Below are positions 53,876 through 63,864 of a stretch of 64,000 nt of DNA, in pieces. The stretch spans positions 18,285-82,284 of the forward strand of contig PMLJ01000030.1 of the NCBI GenBank assembly GCA_003158855.1, written 5' to 3'. The notes below the pieces were generated by a model, which searched no databases, was not told the origin of the DNA, and saw nothing but the letters and a program-made list of their open reading frames with translations. Origin of the DNA: Acidimicrobiaceae bacterium (GTDB taxonomy: Bacteria > Actinomycetota > Acidimicrobiia > Acidimicrobiales > RAAP-2). The position numbers and the translations under genes are program-made. How positions within the stretch are numbered: position 1 is the stretch's first letter; every line of letters starts with the position of its first letter.

Positions 53876-54805
53876 TTAATTGGCTTTCTTGGTCCCGGGC
53901 TCGCGATCGTGGGCCGTTTGGCGCAGGGTGAACTGGGTCATTCCAATGGTGAGCGACACCGCTCCCGCGACGTGGAGCTCGACGAGGGCCGCTGGCACGT
54001 GCGTGAGGTACTGAGTCGCCCCGATGGCGCCTTGAAGAAGGGCAATCACCACGAGTCGGCGAACCCCGAGTTGGAGGCGTTCGGGCGCGCCGGTGCTCCA
54101 AATCGAGAGAAGGAGACCGCCCACGAGTCCGACGAAGAGCAGCGCGGCGAGGGAGTGGACCCACGCTGCCGAGGAGAAGGCGAAGGGAAGCCGCCTGGCG
54201 GTGAGTTGACCTTGCGACGAACCCGCGTGCGGTCCCGATCCCGTGGTCATCGTTCCCGTGATCAGGAGGACCACGAACGGAGCCCAGAGGAGCCGGGCCA
54301 CCGCGCGGAAGTGCGGGTCTCGCACGTCGGCGCGAGACCCTCCTCCGTAGACGTACTTGGAGCGGTGGTAGAGGACGGCACTGATCGCCACCATCGAGAG
54401 CGAGAGCAGCATGTGCAGGGAAACCAGCCACGGATTCAGCTTGCTGTAGACGACGAACGCGCCGAGCACCGCGTCGGCTACGACGCCCAGGACGAGCAGC
54501 GCCGACAACAGGACGAGGTCGCGTCGGCGCGGGTTGCGGAGCAAGGCCGCCACGAACGTGACGCCGGTGAGGATCACCAGCGAGACCGTGACCATGCGGT
54601 TGGTGTACTCGATCAGCGGGTGAATGCTCAATGATCCAGAGAGCCGGTGGCGAAAGCACGTGGGCCAGTCCGGGCATCCGAGACCCGATCCGGTGAGGCG
54701 CACGGCCGCGCCCGAGAGGACGATGAGGATCATGGAAAGGAAGGAAGCGAAGGCAAACCAACGAAACACCGGAGCCGGGATCGTGCGGCGCTGCTGGGAA
54801 GTCAC
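53876..54805 (-). CDS. ctaA: Heme A synthase
   Basis: 309 aa, eight transmembrane helices. Hallmark segments are AAVRLTGSGLGCPDWPTC, with the conserved Cys pair, and IEYTNRMVT; heme-binding His residues are in SLHMLLSL, WVHSLAAL and VELHVAG. It oxidises heme O to heme A for cytochrome oxidase. Divergent from ctaB by 42 bases. Confidence 0.92.
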   Translation of the reverse strand: MTSQQRRTIPAPVFRWFAFASFLSMILIVLSGAAVRLTGSGLGCPDWPTCFRHRLSGSLSIHPLIEYTNRMVTVSLVILTGVTFVAALLRNPRRRDLVLLSALLVLGVVADAVLGAFVVYSKLNPWLVSLHMLLSLSMVAISAVLYHRSKYVYGGGSRADVRDPHFRAVARLLWAPFVVLLITGTMTTGSGPHAGSSQGQLTARRLPFAFSSAAWVHSLAALLFVGLVGGLLLSIWSTGAPERLQLGVRRLVVIALLQGAIGATQYLTHVPAALVELHVAGAVSLTIGMTQFTLRQTAHDREPGTKKAN

Positions 54806-54847
54806 CTTCGTAGCCTAGGTAATGTCGCGACTCGTAGACTAACCGCT

Positions 54848-55762
54848 GTGACAATTACGGCCCATACCCCGCGCTCGACCGCGGAGATTCTCAAGGGTTA
54901 TGTCGCTCTGACCAAGCCCCGCATCATCGAGTTGTTGCTCGTGACGACGATCCCGACGATGGTGGTCGCCGCCAACGGCATTCCGGGCCTCTGGCTCATC
55001 GTGGCGACCCTCGTGGGCGGCACGCTCGCCGCTGGCGGGGCCAACGCGTTCAACATGGTGATTGACCGCGACATCGACGCCATCATGGAGCGCACCAAGA
55101 GGCGACCATTGGTGACCGGCGTCATGAGCCCGCGCGCCGCGACCATCTTCGCCGCGACGTTGGAGATCGTCGCCTTCGCGGTGCTCGCGATCTGGGTCAA
55201 TCAGTTGTCGGCGTGGCTCGCCATGTCAGCCACCGCTTTCTACGTCGTGGTCTACACGATTTGGCTGAAGCGGCGCAGCAAGCAGAACATCGTCATCGGA
55301 GGAGCCGCGGGCGCGGTGCCGGTGCTGATCGGCTGGTCCGCGGTGACCAACTCGTTGGCGTGGACGCCGGTGCTGCTGTTCTTGGTGATCTTCATCTGGA
55401 CGCCGCCGCATTTCTGGGCGCTGGCCGTACGATACCGTGACGACTACGAGGCCGCCCACGTGCCCATGATGCCCGTTGTGGCGTCCCTGCGGCGCACGAC
55501 GCTCGAGATTCTGGTGTACTCGATCCTGATGTGGGCGCTCACGATGCTCATCGGGCCGGTGGCGCACCTTGGCTGGGTTTACGCGCTTTCGGCGACCGTG
55601 CTCGGCGGACTCTTCACGTTCTATTCGTTTCGTCTCTATCGCCACGCCCATCAGGACAAGGCGGACGTTGGAGAGGCGATGCGACTGTTCCACTTCTCGA
55701 TCACGTACCTGACGGCGCTCTTTGTCTTGATGGCGGTTGACGTTCTTGTCAGAAACCACTAA
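54848..55762 (+). CDS. ctaB: Protoheme IX farnesyltransferase (heme O synthase)
   Basis: 304 aa, UbiA superfamily. The first prenyl-diphosphate motif is NMVIDRDIDAIMERTKRRPL, the second YTIWLKRRSKQNIVIG. Multiple membrane helices. It makes heme O, the CtaA substrate. The GTG at 54848 is chosen as start; the long open extension upstream overlaps ctaA. Stop overlaps the next gene by 26 bases. Confidence 0.93.
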   Translation: MTITAHTPRSTAEILKGYVALTKPRIIELLLVTTIPTMVVAANGIPGLWLIVATLVGGTLAAGGANAFNMVIDRDIDAIMERTKRRPLVTGVMSPRAATIFAATLEIVAFAVLAIWVNQLSAWLAMSATAFYVVVYTIWLKRRSKQNIVIGGAAGAVPVLIGWSAVTNSLAWTPVLLFLVIFIWTPPHFWALAVRYRDDYEAAHVPMMPVVASLRRTTLEILVYSILMWALTMLIGPVAHLGWVYALSATVLGGLFTFYSFRLYRHAHQDKADVGEAMRLFHFSITYLTALFVLMAVDVLVRNH

Positions 55763-56324
55763 GCCGCAGCGGGGCCACCCTTCGCCCATGATGTTCGTGT
55801 CGCTCGGCATCGGTACAGTGGCGGCCGTAGCGCTGATCGTGGTGATGTCGATCCTGACCGGTGGTTCGGTGAAGTCGCCCAACGGTCTTCCCACCAGCGC
55901 TCTCGTCGGGACCAGAGTCGCCACCTTCTCCCTTAGCGGGCTGAACGGCGGAACCGAAAGGGCGCCCTGGGCGAGCGGCCACCCCTCGGCCTTGATCTTC
56001 TTCGCGAGCTGGTGCTCGCCGTGTCGAGGCGAGATACCCAAGGTCGCGAAGTACCTGTCGAGCCACCACGACGGAAACGTCGTCGTCATGGGGATCGACG
56101 CGGGCGACGAGAACTCCGCCGCGAAGGCGTTCACGAAGAAGGACCACGTCAAATTCCCGGTGGCTTTTGATCCCCACGACGACGTGACCGCGGGAATCTT
56201 CAAATTCGGCCAGCTCCCCGAGACCGTGTTCCTCAACGCGAAGGGCGTGGTGGAGTACGTAAGGTTCGGCGCGATCTCAACCGCTGAGTTGGCGCAGAGG
56301 ATCGCGACGTTGAAGACCGCCTAG
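55737..56324 (+). CDS. TlpA/ResA-like thioredoxin-fold protein
   Basis: 195 aa. One N-terminal membrane anchor (about 20-42) and an extracytoplasmic AhpC/TSA-redoxin domain with WCSPC, the redox CxxC. Placement after ctaB suggests a role in copper or heme delivery to cytochrome oxidase, as for ResA/ScoI-like proteins. TTG start overlapping ctaB; an ATG at residue 18 is an alternative. Confidence 0.8.
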   Translation: MTFLSETTKPQRGHPSPMMFVSLGIGTVAAVALIVVMSILTGGSVKSPNGLPTSALVGTRVATFSLSGLNGGTERAPWASGHPSALIFFASWCSPCRGEIPKVAKYLSSHHDGNVVVMGIDAGDENSAAKAFTKKDHVKFPVAFDPHDDVTAGIFKFGQLPETVFLNAKGVVEYVRFGAISTAELAQRIATLKTA

Positions 56325-57052
56325 TCGAAACGGAACGTGCGCGCCGCGAAGAGCGGCGCCAGCACGGCCCACACGCCGAGCGAGAGCCAATCGGCTTTCG
56401 AGGGCCCCACACCTTGGCCCAGGACCCGGTGCAGGCCGTCGGCGAGGGCTCCCGATGGCAGGCCCACGACGATCTTCTGCACGAACGACGGCAGCGACGT
56501 CACCGGCACGACAATCCCGGAAAGCAGCAGCAGGATCAGGTAGAGCCCGTTGCTCGCGGCGAGGTTGACTTCGGCGCGCAGCCGTCCAGCGAGCAGCAGG
56601 CCGATTCCGGCGCATCCGGCGGAGCCGAGGACGAGCAGACCCACGACCGCGAGCGCGCCCGTGGGGCCGCCGCGGGGGTGCCACTTCAGCGCGAGCGCGA
56701 CGAGTGACAGGACCGCCACCTGGAGGGCCTCAGTCACGAGCACGCCGGCGATCTTCGCTCCGATGAGTCGGCGCTGGCCGAGCGGCGTCACGTAGAGGCG
56801 ACGAAGAACTCCAAAGGATCGCTCGAAGCCGGTGGAGATCGAAAGCGCGACCAAGGAGGTGGAGAGGACGCAGAGCGCCAAGATGCCCGGCGCGATGAAG
56901 TTGATCCGGTGCGGCGTCGGTGACGTGGTGACGTGCGTCAACGAGAAGAAGACCAGGAGCAGCACGGGAATCCCGATGGTGAGCAGTAGGGTCTCGCCCC
57001 GTCGCACGTTCATGCGCACTTCGGCCCGGGTCTGGGCCCACCACGCCCTCAT
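56321..57052 (-). CDS. ABC-2 type transporter permease
   Basis: 243 aa, six transmembrane helices, with SFGVLRRLYVTPLGQRRL, typical for daunorubicin-type export permeases. Start at ATG 57052 overlaps the ATPase stop by 4 nt. Substrate unknown. Its 3' end overlaps the TlpA-like gene's end by 4 nt (convergent). Confidence 0.85.
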   Translation of the reverse strand: MRAWWAQTRAEVRMNVRRGETLLLTIGIPVLLLVFFSLTHVTTSPTPHRINFIAPGILALCVLSTSLVALSISTGFERSFGVLRRLYVTPLGQRRLIGAKIAGVLVTEALQVAVLSLVALALKWHPRGGPTGALAVVGLLVLGSAGCAGIGLLLAGRLRAEVNLAASNGLYLILLLLSGIVVPVTSLPSFVQKIVVGLPSGALADGLHRVLGQGVGPSKADWLSLGVWAVLAPLFAARTFRFD

Positions 57053-57960
57053 TGACGAAGTCCACTTCGCTCGTCGGCGATCAACTCGAGGTAGCGCTCC
57101 TCGAGCGAGGCGCGGGTGCGCAGCGATACCATGGCCACCCGCGCGCTCGTGAGATACGTGGTGACGGCAGTGATCCTTTCGGGCGTCGAGCCGACCGCGC
57201 ACCTGACGCGAAGCGGGCCGTCGAGCACGACCGCGCAGTCCAAGACCGCCGCGAGCCCCGCGGGATCGATCGGACCCGAGAGCTCGATGATCATCTCCGG
57301 GCTGCCCGCGAGCTCGTCGAGGGTCCCCTGGGCGACGACGTGGCCCTGATTCATGATGACGAGATGGTCGGCGAGGCGTTCGGCCTCACCGAGCTCGTGG
57401 GTCGTGATGAGCAGCGCACAGCCTCGGTCCCGTTCGGAGTGGATGATGTCGCGGATCACCTGGCGGCCCTCGGGGTCGACCGCGGTGGTCGGCTCGTCAA
57501 GGACCAGCGCCCGCGGCCTCCCGAGCAGCGCCAGCGCCAGCAGCGTGCGTTGCTGCTCGCCGCCGCTCAGGCGCCTCCAGGGGGTGCGTGCGCACCGTTC
57601 GAGGTCGAGCAGATCGAGGAGCTCTGAGGGACTTCGGGGTGCCTCGTAGTAGGTGGCCGTGAGCTCGAGCACCTGGACCGGAGTCATCGGGAACCACACG
57701 CCGCCGCGTTGGAGCAGCGCCCCGGTTCGGGCGACGACGTCCGCGTGGTCGCGCACGGGATCGAGTCCGTGGAGGCGGACGGATCCGCTCGTGGGGGGGC
57801 GAAACCCCAGCAGGGTCTCGACGACGGTGGTCTTCCCGGCCCCGTTTGGTCCGAGCAGGCTGGCGACCTCGCCGTAAGCAACGTGAAGCGAGACGTCGTC
57901 GACGGCGCGCAAATCACCGAAGGAGACCTTCAGATCCGTCACTTCGATAGCGTTACTCAC
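57049..57960 (-). CDS. ABC transporter ATP-binding protein
   Basis: 303 aa. Walker A GPNGAGKTT, signature LSGGEQQRT, Walker B ALVLDEPTTAVDP, H-loop in TTHELGE. The extended C-terminal domain (about 215-303) is typical of drug or lipid exporters. First gene of the pair with the permease. Confidence 0.9.
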   Translation of the reverse strand: MSNAIEVTDLKVSFGDLRAVDDVSLHVAYGEVASLLGPNGAGKTTVVETLLGFRPPTSGSVRLHGLDPVRDHADVVARTGALLQRGGVWFPMTPVQVLELTATYYEAPRSPSELLDLLDLERCARTPWRRLSGGEQQRTLLALALLGRPRALVLDEPTTAVDPEGRQVIRDIIHSERDRGCALLITTHELGEAERLADHLVIMNQGHVVAQGTLDELAGSPEMIIELSGPIDPAGLAAVLDCAVVLDGPLRVRCAVGSTPERITAVTTYLTSARVAMVSLRTRASLEERYLELIADERSGLRQ

Positions 57961-58020
57961 GACATCTGAACCTAGACGCTTCTACGAGGTCGTCGGGCTC
58001 GCCTCGGTAGGCTTGCGGGC

Positions 58021-59325
58021 ATGATTGATCTTGCCCAGCTCCGTCGTGAGCCAGAATTCGTCAAGGCTTCCCTGGCTCGCCGCGGGGTCTCGTCAGCGAC
58101 GATGGACGAGATCCTGGAACTCGACATCGAGCATCGTCGCCTGCTCCAGGAGGCGGAAGGACTTCGCGCCGAGGTGAAGGAGCTCTCACGCAGGGTTGGC
58201 GAGGCGCGTCGAAACAAGGACGCCGGCGCGGACGATTTGGCCGCGAGGAGTCGTGAACTCGGAGACCGCGAGCGCGTGGCGACCCAAGCCACCGACGCCG
58301 TTGGCGCCATCCTTCGCGAGCAGCTGCTGTTGGTTCCCAATCTTCCAGCCCCCGAAGCCCCCGACGGGGTCGACGAGAACGATAATGTCGAGGTGCGCCG
58401 TTGGTGGGTCGGCATGGAAGAGGGAGTGCCGTTCCCCGCGTACGCCGAGCACCAGCGCGTGGCCCACTGGGATATCGGTACCGAGCTCGGGATCCTCGAC
58501 ATGGAGGCCGGAGTGAAACTGGCCGGCTCGATGTTCCCCCTTTACCGCGGGGCCGGTGCCCGGCTCCTTCGTTCTCTGGGATTCCTCGCCCTCAACAGCC
58601 ACATGGCCGACTACGAGGAGATTCGACCTCCGAGCTTCGCGCTCACGGAAACAATGATGTCGACTGGCCACCTGCCCAAGTCGGCCGATGACATGTACGC
58701 GATCGAGCGAGACGGCCTTTGGGCGATTCCCACGGCCGAGGTGCCGCTCACCTCAATGCACCGTGGCGAGATCCTCGAGGAGTCCAGGCTGCCCATCCGC
58801 CTCACCGCCCAAACCGCCTGCTTTCGCCGCGAGGCCGGGGCTGCGGGCAAGGACACCCGAGGGCTGTTGCGGGTGCACGAGTTCGACAAGGTCGAACTCT
58901 TTGCGTACTGCAGCCCTGGCCAGGCCGAAGCCGCCCACGCCGACATCCTGGCCCGGGCCGAGGGTCTGCTGCAGTCGCTCGGGCTGACCTACCGCCTCCT
59001 CGACCTCTGCGCGGGTGACCTCGGTACGTCGTCGGCGCGCACGATGGACCTCGAGGTATTCAGTCCGGGCGTCGACCGTTGGCTGGAAGTGTCGTCCGTG
59101 AGCTGGTTCCGCGATTTCCAGGCCCGCCGCGCCAACGTGCGCTACCGCACCGCCCAAGGAACGACGGCGTTCGTGCACACGGTCAACGGCTCGGCTCTGG
59201 CGTGGGCCCGGATCTGGGCCGCGCTCGTCGAGACGCACCGTCAGGCGGATGGTTCGATCCAGCTGCCCCAGGTGCTGGCGCCCTACATGGGCAACCAGAC
59301 GAGGATCGTCGCTAAGGCTTCGTGA
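58021..59325 (+). CDS. serS: Seryl-tRNA synthetase
   Basis: 434 aa, class II synthetase. N-terminal coiled-coil tRNA arm (about 28-105), class II motif 2 FRREAGAAGKDTRGLLRVHEF, and motif 3 GSALAWARIWAALVE. It charges tRNA-Ser in the cytoplasm. Start ATG 58021. The 3' end overlaps regX3 (convergent) by 14 bases. Confidence 0.96.
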   Translation: MIDLAQLRREPEFVKASLARRGVSSATMDEILELDIEHRRLLQEAEGLRAEVKELSRRVGEARRNKDAGADDLAARSRELGDRERVATQATDAVGAILREQLLLVPNLPAPEAPDGVDENDNVEVRRWWVGMEEGVPFPAYAEHQRVAHWDIGTELGILDMEAGVKLAGSMFPLYRGAGARLLRSLGFLALNSHMADYEEIRPPSFALTETMMSTGHLPKSADDMYAIERDGLWAIPTAEVPLTSMHRGEILEESRLPIRLTAQTACFRREAGAAGKDTRGLLRVHEFDKVELFAYCSPGQAEAAHADILARAEGLLQSLGLTYRLLDLCAGDLGTSSARTMDLEVFSPGVDRWLEVSSVSWFRDFQARRANVRYRTAQGTTAFVHTVNGSALAWARIWAALVETHRQADGSIQLPQVLAPYMGNQTRIVAKAS

Positions 59326-60034
59326 GCTCGAAGCGGTAGCCGACGCCTCGGACAGTGGTGATGTGCCGGGGTGACTTCGGCTCGTCTTCGATGAGGCTGC
59401 GCAGGCGCTTGATGTGAACGTCGAGGGTCTTGGTATCGCCGACGTAGTCGTTGCCCCAGACGCGATCGATGAGCACCTCGCGGGTGAGCACGCGGCCGGG
59501 ATTCTCGAGCAGGAGGCGCAGCAGCGCGAACTCCTTCTTTCGAAGCTTCACCTCCTCGCCGTTCACGAAGCAGCGTCGAGCGTCGACGTCCATGCGGATG
59601 GGACCTTGTTCGATCACCTCCTCGGAGAGGTCGACGTGCTCATGGACCTCGCGGCGTCGAAGCACCGCGCGAATGCGCGCCACCAGCTCGCGCAGGCGGT
59701 AGGGCTTGGTGACGTAGTCGTCCGCGCCGATCTCGAGCATCAGGACCATGTCGACCTCTTCGCCCTTCGCGCTCACGATGATGATGGGGACATCGCTGAT
59801 CGAGCGGATGGACCGGCAAACATCGAGGCCGGACAGCTTGGGCAGCATGAGATCGAGCAGGATGAGGTCGAAGGCGTTGCGTGCGAAGAGGGTGAGCGCC
59901 TCCTGTCCGTCGCGGGCGATGGTCACGTCGAATCCCTCGCGGTTGAGCCCAATCGTGAGCGCGTCGATGAAGGACTCCTCATCCTCGACCACGAGGACGT
60001 GAACTCGCTTCTCGGAGTTGGATCTCTTGCTCAC
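59312..60034 (-). CDS. regX3: Response regulator RegX3-like (OmpR family)
   Basis: 240 aa. Receiver domain (about 10-125) with acidic pocket VEDEE, phosphorylated Asp in LILLDLMLP and Lys in YVTKPY; C-terminal winged helix (about 140-238). GTG start overlapping the kinase stop. With SenX3 it controls phosphate-starvation genes in actinobacteria. Confidence 0.9.
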   Translation of the reverse strand: MSKRSNSEKRVHVLVVEDEESFIDALTIGLNREGFDVTIARDGQEALTLFARNAFDLILLDLMLPKLSGLDVCRSIRSISDVPIIIVSAKGEEVDMVLMLEIGADDYVTKPYRLRELVARIRAVLRRREVHEHVDLSEEVIEQGPIRMDVDARRCFVNGEEVKLRKKEFALLRLLLENPGRVLTREVLIDRVWGNDYVGDTKTLDVHIKRLRSLIEDEPKSPRHITTVRGVGYRFELTKP

Positions 60035-61329
60035 TGGTGGTTCACTGGAAGCACGAGGGTGAATGTCGATCCCTCACCCTCGCGCGATTCGACGGCGACC
60101 GTGCCGCCGTGGTTCTGCGCCACGTGGCGGACGATGCTCAGACCGAGACCGGTCCCGCCGGTCTCGCGGGCCCGCCCCGGATCGACGCGGTAGAAACGCT
60201 CGAAGATGCGCTCGAGGTCCTTCGCCGGAATCCCGACGCCTTGGTCCTTGATCGCGATGCGGACGAGGGGCCCGACGACCTCCCCGTCGTCGTCGGTGGT
60301 CGCGTCGGTTCTCTCGATCGAAATGGTCACCTCGCCGCCGACGGGCGAGTACACGACGGCGTTTTCCAGGAGCGCATGGACCGCGGAAACCAGTTGGCGA
60401 CGGTCACCGACGACCACGTAGTTCGACGCGGGCTCGACGAAGTTCAGCGTCACCTCGTGCTGCTCGGCTGACGTGCGGATGCGCTCGATCGCGTCGGCGA
60501 CGACGAGCGAGACCGGAAGGGGCTCGCGCGACGGGGAGCCTTCGCCCTCGATGCGCGACAAGTCCAGCAGGTCCTCGATGATCCGATTGACGCGAAACGC
60601 CTCGGAGTTGATGCGCTCGGCGAGGCGATTAGCGACCGCCGGGTCGCGTTCGAACTGCAGCGTCTCGGCGAGCAGGCCCAAGGCGCCCATCGGGGTCTTC
60701 AGCTCGTGCGAGACGTTGGCGATGAAGTCACGCCGGATGTCCTCAAGGCGGCGTCGCTCCGACACGTCCTCAATGATGGCGATGACCCCGAGAGGTCGGC
60801 GACCGTCGTCAATGACGGTCGCGCGAATCGTAAGGGTCCTTCGCGGCGGCCCGTAGATGTCGATGGACCGCTCGGCGACGCCGTTGGACCAACCTTCGGC
60901 GAGAACGTCCGTGACGGCCTGAGCCGCGATGGCGTCGCCGTAACGGCTCGCCATGAGGTTCTCGGCCTGGGTATTTCGAAAGATCACCCCGCCGGCCTCG
61001 TCGCAAAGGACCAGACCCAGCGGAACGGCGTCGAGCGAGCGGCGCAGGCGGATCGACTCCGCGCTCGACTCCGAGACGGCGGTTGTGGCGGCGCCCGTCA
61101 CCTCTTCGAGGTAGCTGAGCGCTGATTCAACCTTCCCGTTGTCGTCGTGGGGATCGACGCCCAGTCGGCCGCCGAGAGCGGTGAGCCTTTGGGCGATTGC
61201 GACGTGGCCCCGACGGCGGTTGACGAGGATACCGATCAGGATGCCCAGGACCAGCACGCCGAACGTTGCGAAGTAGAGCGAGACGGCGGGCCAGTGGGAA
61301 ACCACGTTGGGGGTTGTAACTGTAAGCAC
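60031..61329 (-). CDS. senX3: Sensor histidine kinase SenX3-like
   Basis: About 432 aa. One N-terminal transmembrane segment (about 15-36), a PAS-like domain (about 100-195), HisKA with phosphorylated His in FIANVSHELKTPMGA, and an HATPase domain with N box, DQGVGIP and GTGLGLSIV. The start is uncertain: GTG 61329 is preferred over an ATG 18 codons upstream. Confidence 0.9.
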   Translation of the reverse strand: MLTVTTPNVVSHWPAVSLYFATFGVLVLGILIGILVNRRRGHVAIAQRLTALGGRLGVDPHDDNGKVESALSYLEEVTGAATTAVSESSAESIRLRRSLDAVPLGLVLCDEAGGVIFRNTQAENLMASRYGDAIAAQAVTDVLAEGWSNGVAERSIDIYGPPRRTLTIRATVIDDGRRPLGVIAIIEDVSERRRLEDIRRDFIANVSHELKTPMGALGLLAETLQFERDPAVANRLAERINSEAFRVNRIIEDLLDLSRIEGEGSPSREPLPVSLVVADAIERIRTSAEQHEVTLNFVEPASNYVVVGDRRQLVSAVHALLENAVVYSPVGGEVTISIERTDATTDDDGEVVGPLVRIAIKDQGVGIPAKDLERIFERFYRVDPGRARETGGTGLGLSIVRHVAQNHGGTVAVESREGEGSTFTLVLPVNHQ

Positions 61330-61407
61330 GGATTCATTCTCGCAGAAGAACGCAGAACGGACGAGACAGCGACCATTGGGCATTCCTCAACCGGAAGCGA
61401 GTCCGCC

Positions 61408-61692
61408 ATGCTGTTCGCCGATGTGACCCTCACCCCTTCGACCACGGCCCTGCCCGGCGGAGCCGCATTGCAGCAGATCGCCGACGGAATCGCCGCGTGG
61501 GCGCTCATCGGCGCGCTCATCGCGTTGCTCATCGGAGCGGCGCTCTGGGCCGTGGGGAGCCATACGCAGAACATGCACCAATCGGCTTCAGGACGCCGAG
61601 CGGTGGGGACCTCGCTGGTGGCGGCGGTGCTGATAGGGGCCGCGCCGAGCCTGGTCAACTTCTTCTTCCACACGGGGCTCAGCGTCCACTGA
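61408..61692 (+). CDS. Small two-TM protein of a type IV secretion-like cluster (VirB2/TrbC-like)
   Basis: 94 aa with two hydrophobic segments (about 27-48 and 67-85) separated by a polar loop with His/Gln, the layout of VirB2/TrbC pilin-like or DUF6112-type proteins. ATG 61408. Its stop overlaps the TrbL-like gene (TGATG). Divergent from senX3. Confidence 0.55.
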   Translation: MLFADVTLTPSTTALPGGAALQQIADGIAAWALIGALIALLIGAALWAVGSHTQNMHQSASGRRAVGTSLVAAVLIGAAPSLVNFFFHTGLSVH

Positions 61693-62804
61693 TGAGCGTC
61701 CTGCTCTGCGTACTGCACCCCGCCAGTTGTGTCGCCACGTCGGTAGCCAAATCCACCTTCGCTGGTCTCTTCGACGGCCTGACCGGTTGGATCCTCAACA
61801 GCGTGCAGTGGCTCCTGAGCGCGGCGGGAACGGTGCTGACGTCGGCGAGCGAACCCACGACCGTCGTGAGTTCCGCGAACCAAGAGTTCAGCGTGCTGCT
61901 GGTCCTCTCGCCGATCCTCATGATGATCGGGCTTCTCGCCAGCACGCTGCAGTCGCTTCGCCACGGCGACACGGCGTCGCTCTGGCGGACCTACTTCGGT
62001 GTTGCGCCGGCGTGCGTGCTGGCGATCGCGCTCGCCCGGCCCCTGACCACGCTCGTACTGCGCGCGGTGAACGAACTGTCGAGCACCGCGGCGAGCACCG
62101 TAGCCCAACACGAGGCCGCGATCACGTCCGCCTTCACGAACCTGGAGTCGACGACGCCAGGTTTCGGACTCTTCCTCCTCGCGCTCGGGATCGTTGTCGG
62201 AACGTGGCTGCTCTGGTGCGAATTGATCGTGCGCACCGTGGTGTTGACGTTGCTGCTCGTCCTGGTCCCGGTGATGGTCCCACTTTCCACCTTCCCCGCG
62301 CTACGCCGGCTCGGCTGGCGACTCGCTGAAACCTTCATGGCGATCGCGTCGAGCAAGCTCTTGATTGTCATCGCCCTTTCGCTCGGTTTCGACGAGTTGA
62401 CGGGCTCTTCGGCCACCCAGATAATCACCGGAGCCGTGACGTTGGTGCTGGCGACGTGCTCGCCCTTCATCCTGCTCCGGCTCATCCCGTTCGTGGAGCA
62501 ATCGGCGCTGCACAACCTTGAAGGACTTCGACAGCGCTTCACCCACGCCGTCACGAGCGCTCCCTCGTCACCTGCCGCGATGGCCGCGCGCTCGTTGCTG
62601 CCCGACGCCCCGATCCCGGGACCGACGCCGCGCCCCGATGACATGGGCCTCGGGATGTGGGAGTCGGGTCCCGACTTCGAGCCCCCCGCGTACACCGGCG
62701 AGAAGCTGCCGGCGCCGGTCGGTGAACCGAGGCTGCGCGGAGGTCACGTGGCCTACCAGCAGGATGACATGGGTCCGGTGGTCGGGTGGCACTTTGACGA
62801 GTGA
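61692..62804 (+). CDS. TrbL/VirB6-like polytopic membrane protein
   Basis: 370 aa with about six to seven transmembrane helices and a Pro-rich acidic cytoplasmic tail (about 310-370). The long helices separated by short loops and the LVRTVVLTLLLVLVPVMVPL-type segment fit TrbL/VirB6 channel proteins of type IV secretion systems. Coupled on both sides. Confidence 0.55.
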   Translation: MSVLLCVLHPASCVATSVAKSTFAGLFDGLTGWILNSVQWLLSAAGTVLTSASEPTTVVSSANQEFSVLLVLSPILMMIGLLASTLQSLRHGDTASLWRTYFGVAPACVLAIALARPLTTLVLRAVNELSSTAASTVAQHEAAITSAFTNLESTTPGFGLFLLALGIVVGTWLLWCELIVRTVVLTLLLVLVPVMVPLSTFPALRRLGWRLAETFMAIASSKLLIVIALSLGFDELTGSSATQIITGAVTLVLATCSPFILLRLIPFVEQSALHNLEGLRQRFTHAVTSAPSSPAAMAARSLLPDAPIPGPTPRPDDMGLGMWESGPDFEPPAYTGEKLPAPVGEPRLRGGHVAYQQDDMGPVVGWHFDE

Positions 62805-63864
62805 TCACATCGAGCTAGGTGCGTGCGACGCCGACGCGCGTTGGATTGGGATCCGACGCCATCAAGCGATGCTGACGATAGCGGGACTCGGCCTCCTCGG
62901 CGACTGGATAGTGAGGTCGAAGACCTCGCCGGTTGAGTTGGCGGCGGGCGCGATCATGCTCGTCGGAGCGGTGCCGATGCGCGGCGGCCTGACGGGGGGA
63001 GAGCTGCTCGTAATCGCCGCGACGTACCGGACGAGGTCGCACTGGTTGAGCGTGGCGATGGTTCCTCGAGGCTCGGCGTGGGAACTGCACGCTCGAGGCG
63101 ACGTGACCATTCGCGGCTATGAGCTCCAGCATCGGGGTCGCCTCGATCTCTCGGGTGCCGACCTCGACAATGCGCAGCGGCTCAGCGAGATGGCCGTCGG
63201 TCTCTCGATGCGGGGCGAGACGGGCCACGTCTCGCTGCACGTGAACTCGACGCCGGAGGGGGCCAGCACGCTGATGACGCTTGAGGCGGATGCGTTGGCG
63301 TGCGAGGGATGGAGGGAGAGCCCGCAACTGGTGCGCGAGGTGGTTGGCGTCGAGGCAAGTGAGTCATCTATTCGCCTGCTGGAGCGCTGGGCGTACCTTC
63401 GAACGGGCGGCGGAGCGCTACGCGTGCTGCGCGTCAGGGATTTCAGCGCCGCGTCGAGCGGCCGCGCGCTGCTGGAGGAGCTCCAGCAGAGTTCGACCGG
63501 CGCGAGCATCGCGCTTCATCTTGATGTGGTCGAAGGCGGGAAGGCCCAGCGAATTGCCGCGCGGGCGGTGCATCGAATGGGAAGCGACGGCGCCGCGTCG
63601 CGCGCAGCGGGGTTTCGTCGTACGGCCCGATCCGTTCGCGCCCTTGAGCGGGTTGGCCAGCGCGAGGAGCTGGTGGCGAGCGGAGAGGCGTTGCTGCGCA
63701 TTGGCGTGTTCGTGACGGTTCGCGCCGACACGATCGACGAGTTGCGGGCATGCACGAAGGAAGTCATTCGAAGGGGCGAGCAGTCGGGGCTTCGAATCGA
63801 GCGCGGAGTTGGCCGTCAATTGGCCTGGTACTGCTTCCAACTCCCGGGCGGACCTGGCTGGTGA
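62794..63864 (+). CDS. Type IV secretion-associated protein (SCO6880/PrgI-like)
   Basis: About 356 aa: one or two N-terminal hydrophobic segments (about 26-75) and a long soluble domain with mixed alpha/beta content, without P-loop. It matches the place and build of the SCO6880-type membrane proteins in actinobacterial transfer loci. The start is uncertain: TTG 62794 (GGTGG upstream) or ATG 62869. Confidence 0.5.
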   Translation: MTSDHIELGACDADARWIGIRRHQAMLTIAGLGLLGDWIVRSKTSPVELAAGAIMLVGAVPMRGGLTGGELLVIAATYRTRSHWLSVAMVPRGSAWELHARGDVTIRGYELQHRGRLDLSGADLDNAQRLSEMAVGLSMRGETGHVSLHVNSTPEGASTLMTLEADALACEGWRESPQLVREVVGVEASESSIRLLERWAYLRTGGGALRVLRVRDFSAASSGRALLEELQQSSTGASIALHLDVVEGGKAQRIAARAVHRMGSDGAASRAAGFRRTARSVRALERVGQREELVASGEALLRIGVFVTVRADTIDELRACTKEVIRRGEQSGLRIERGVGRQLAWYCFQLPGGPGW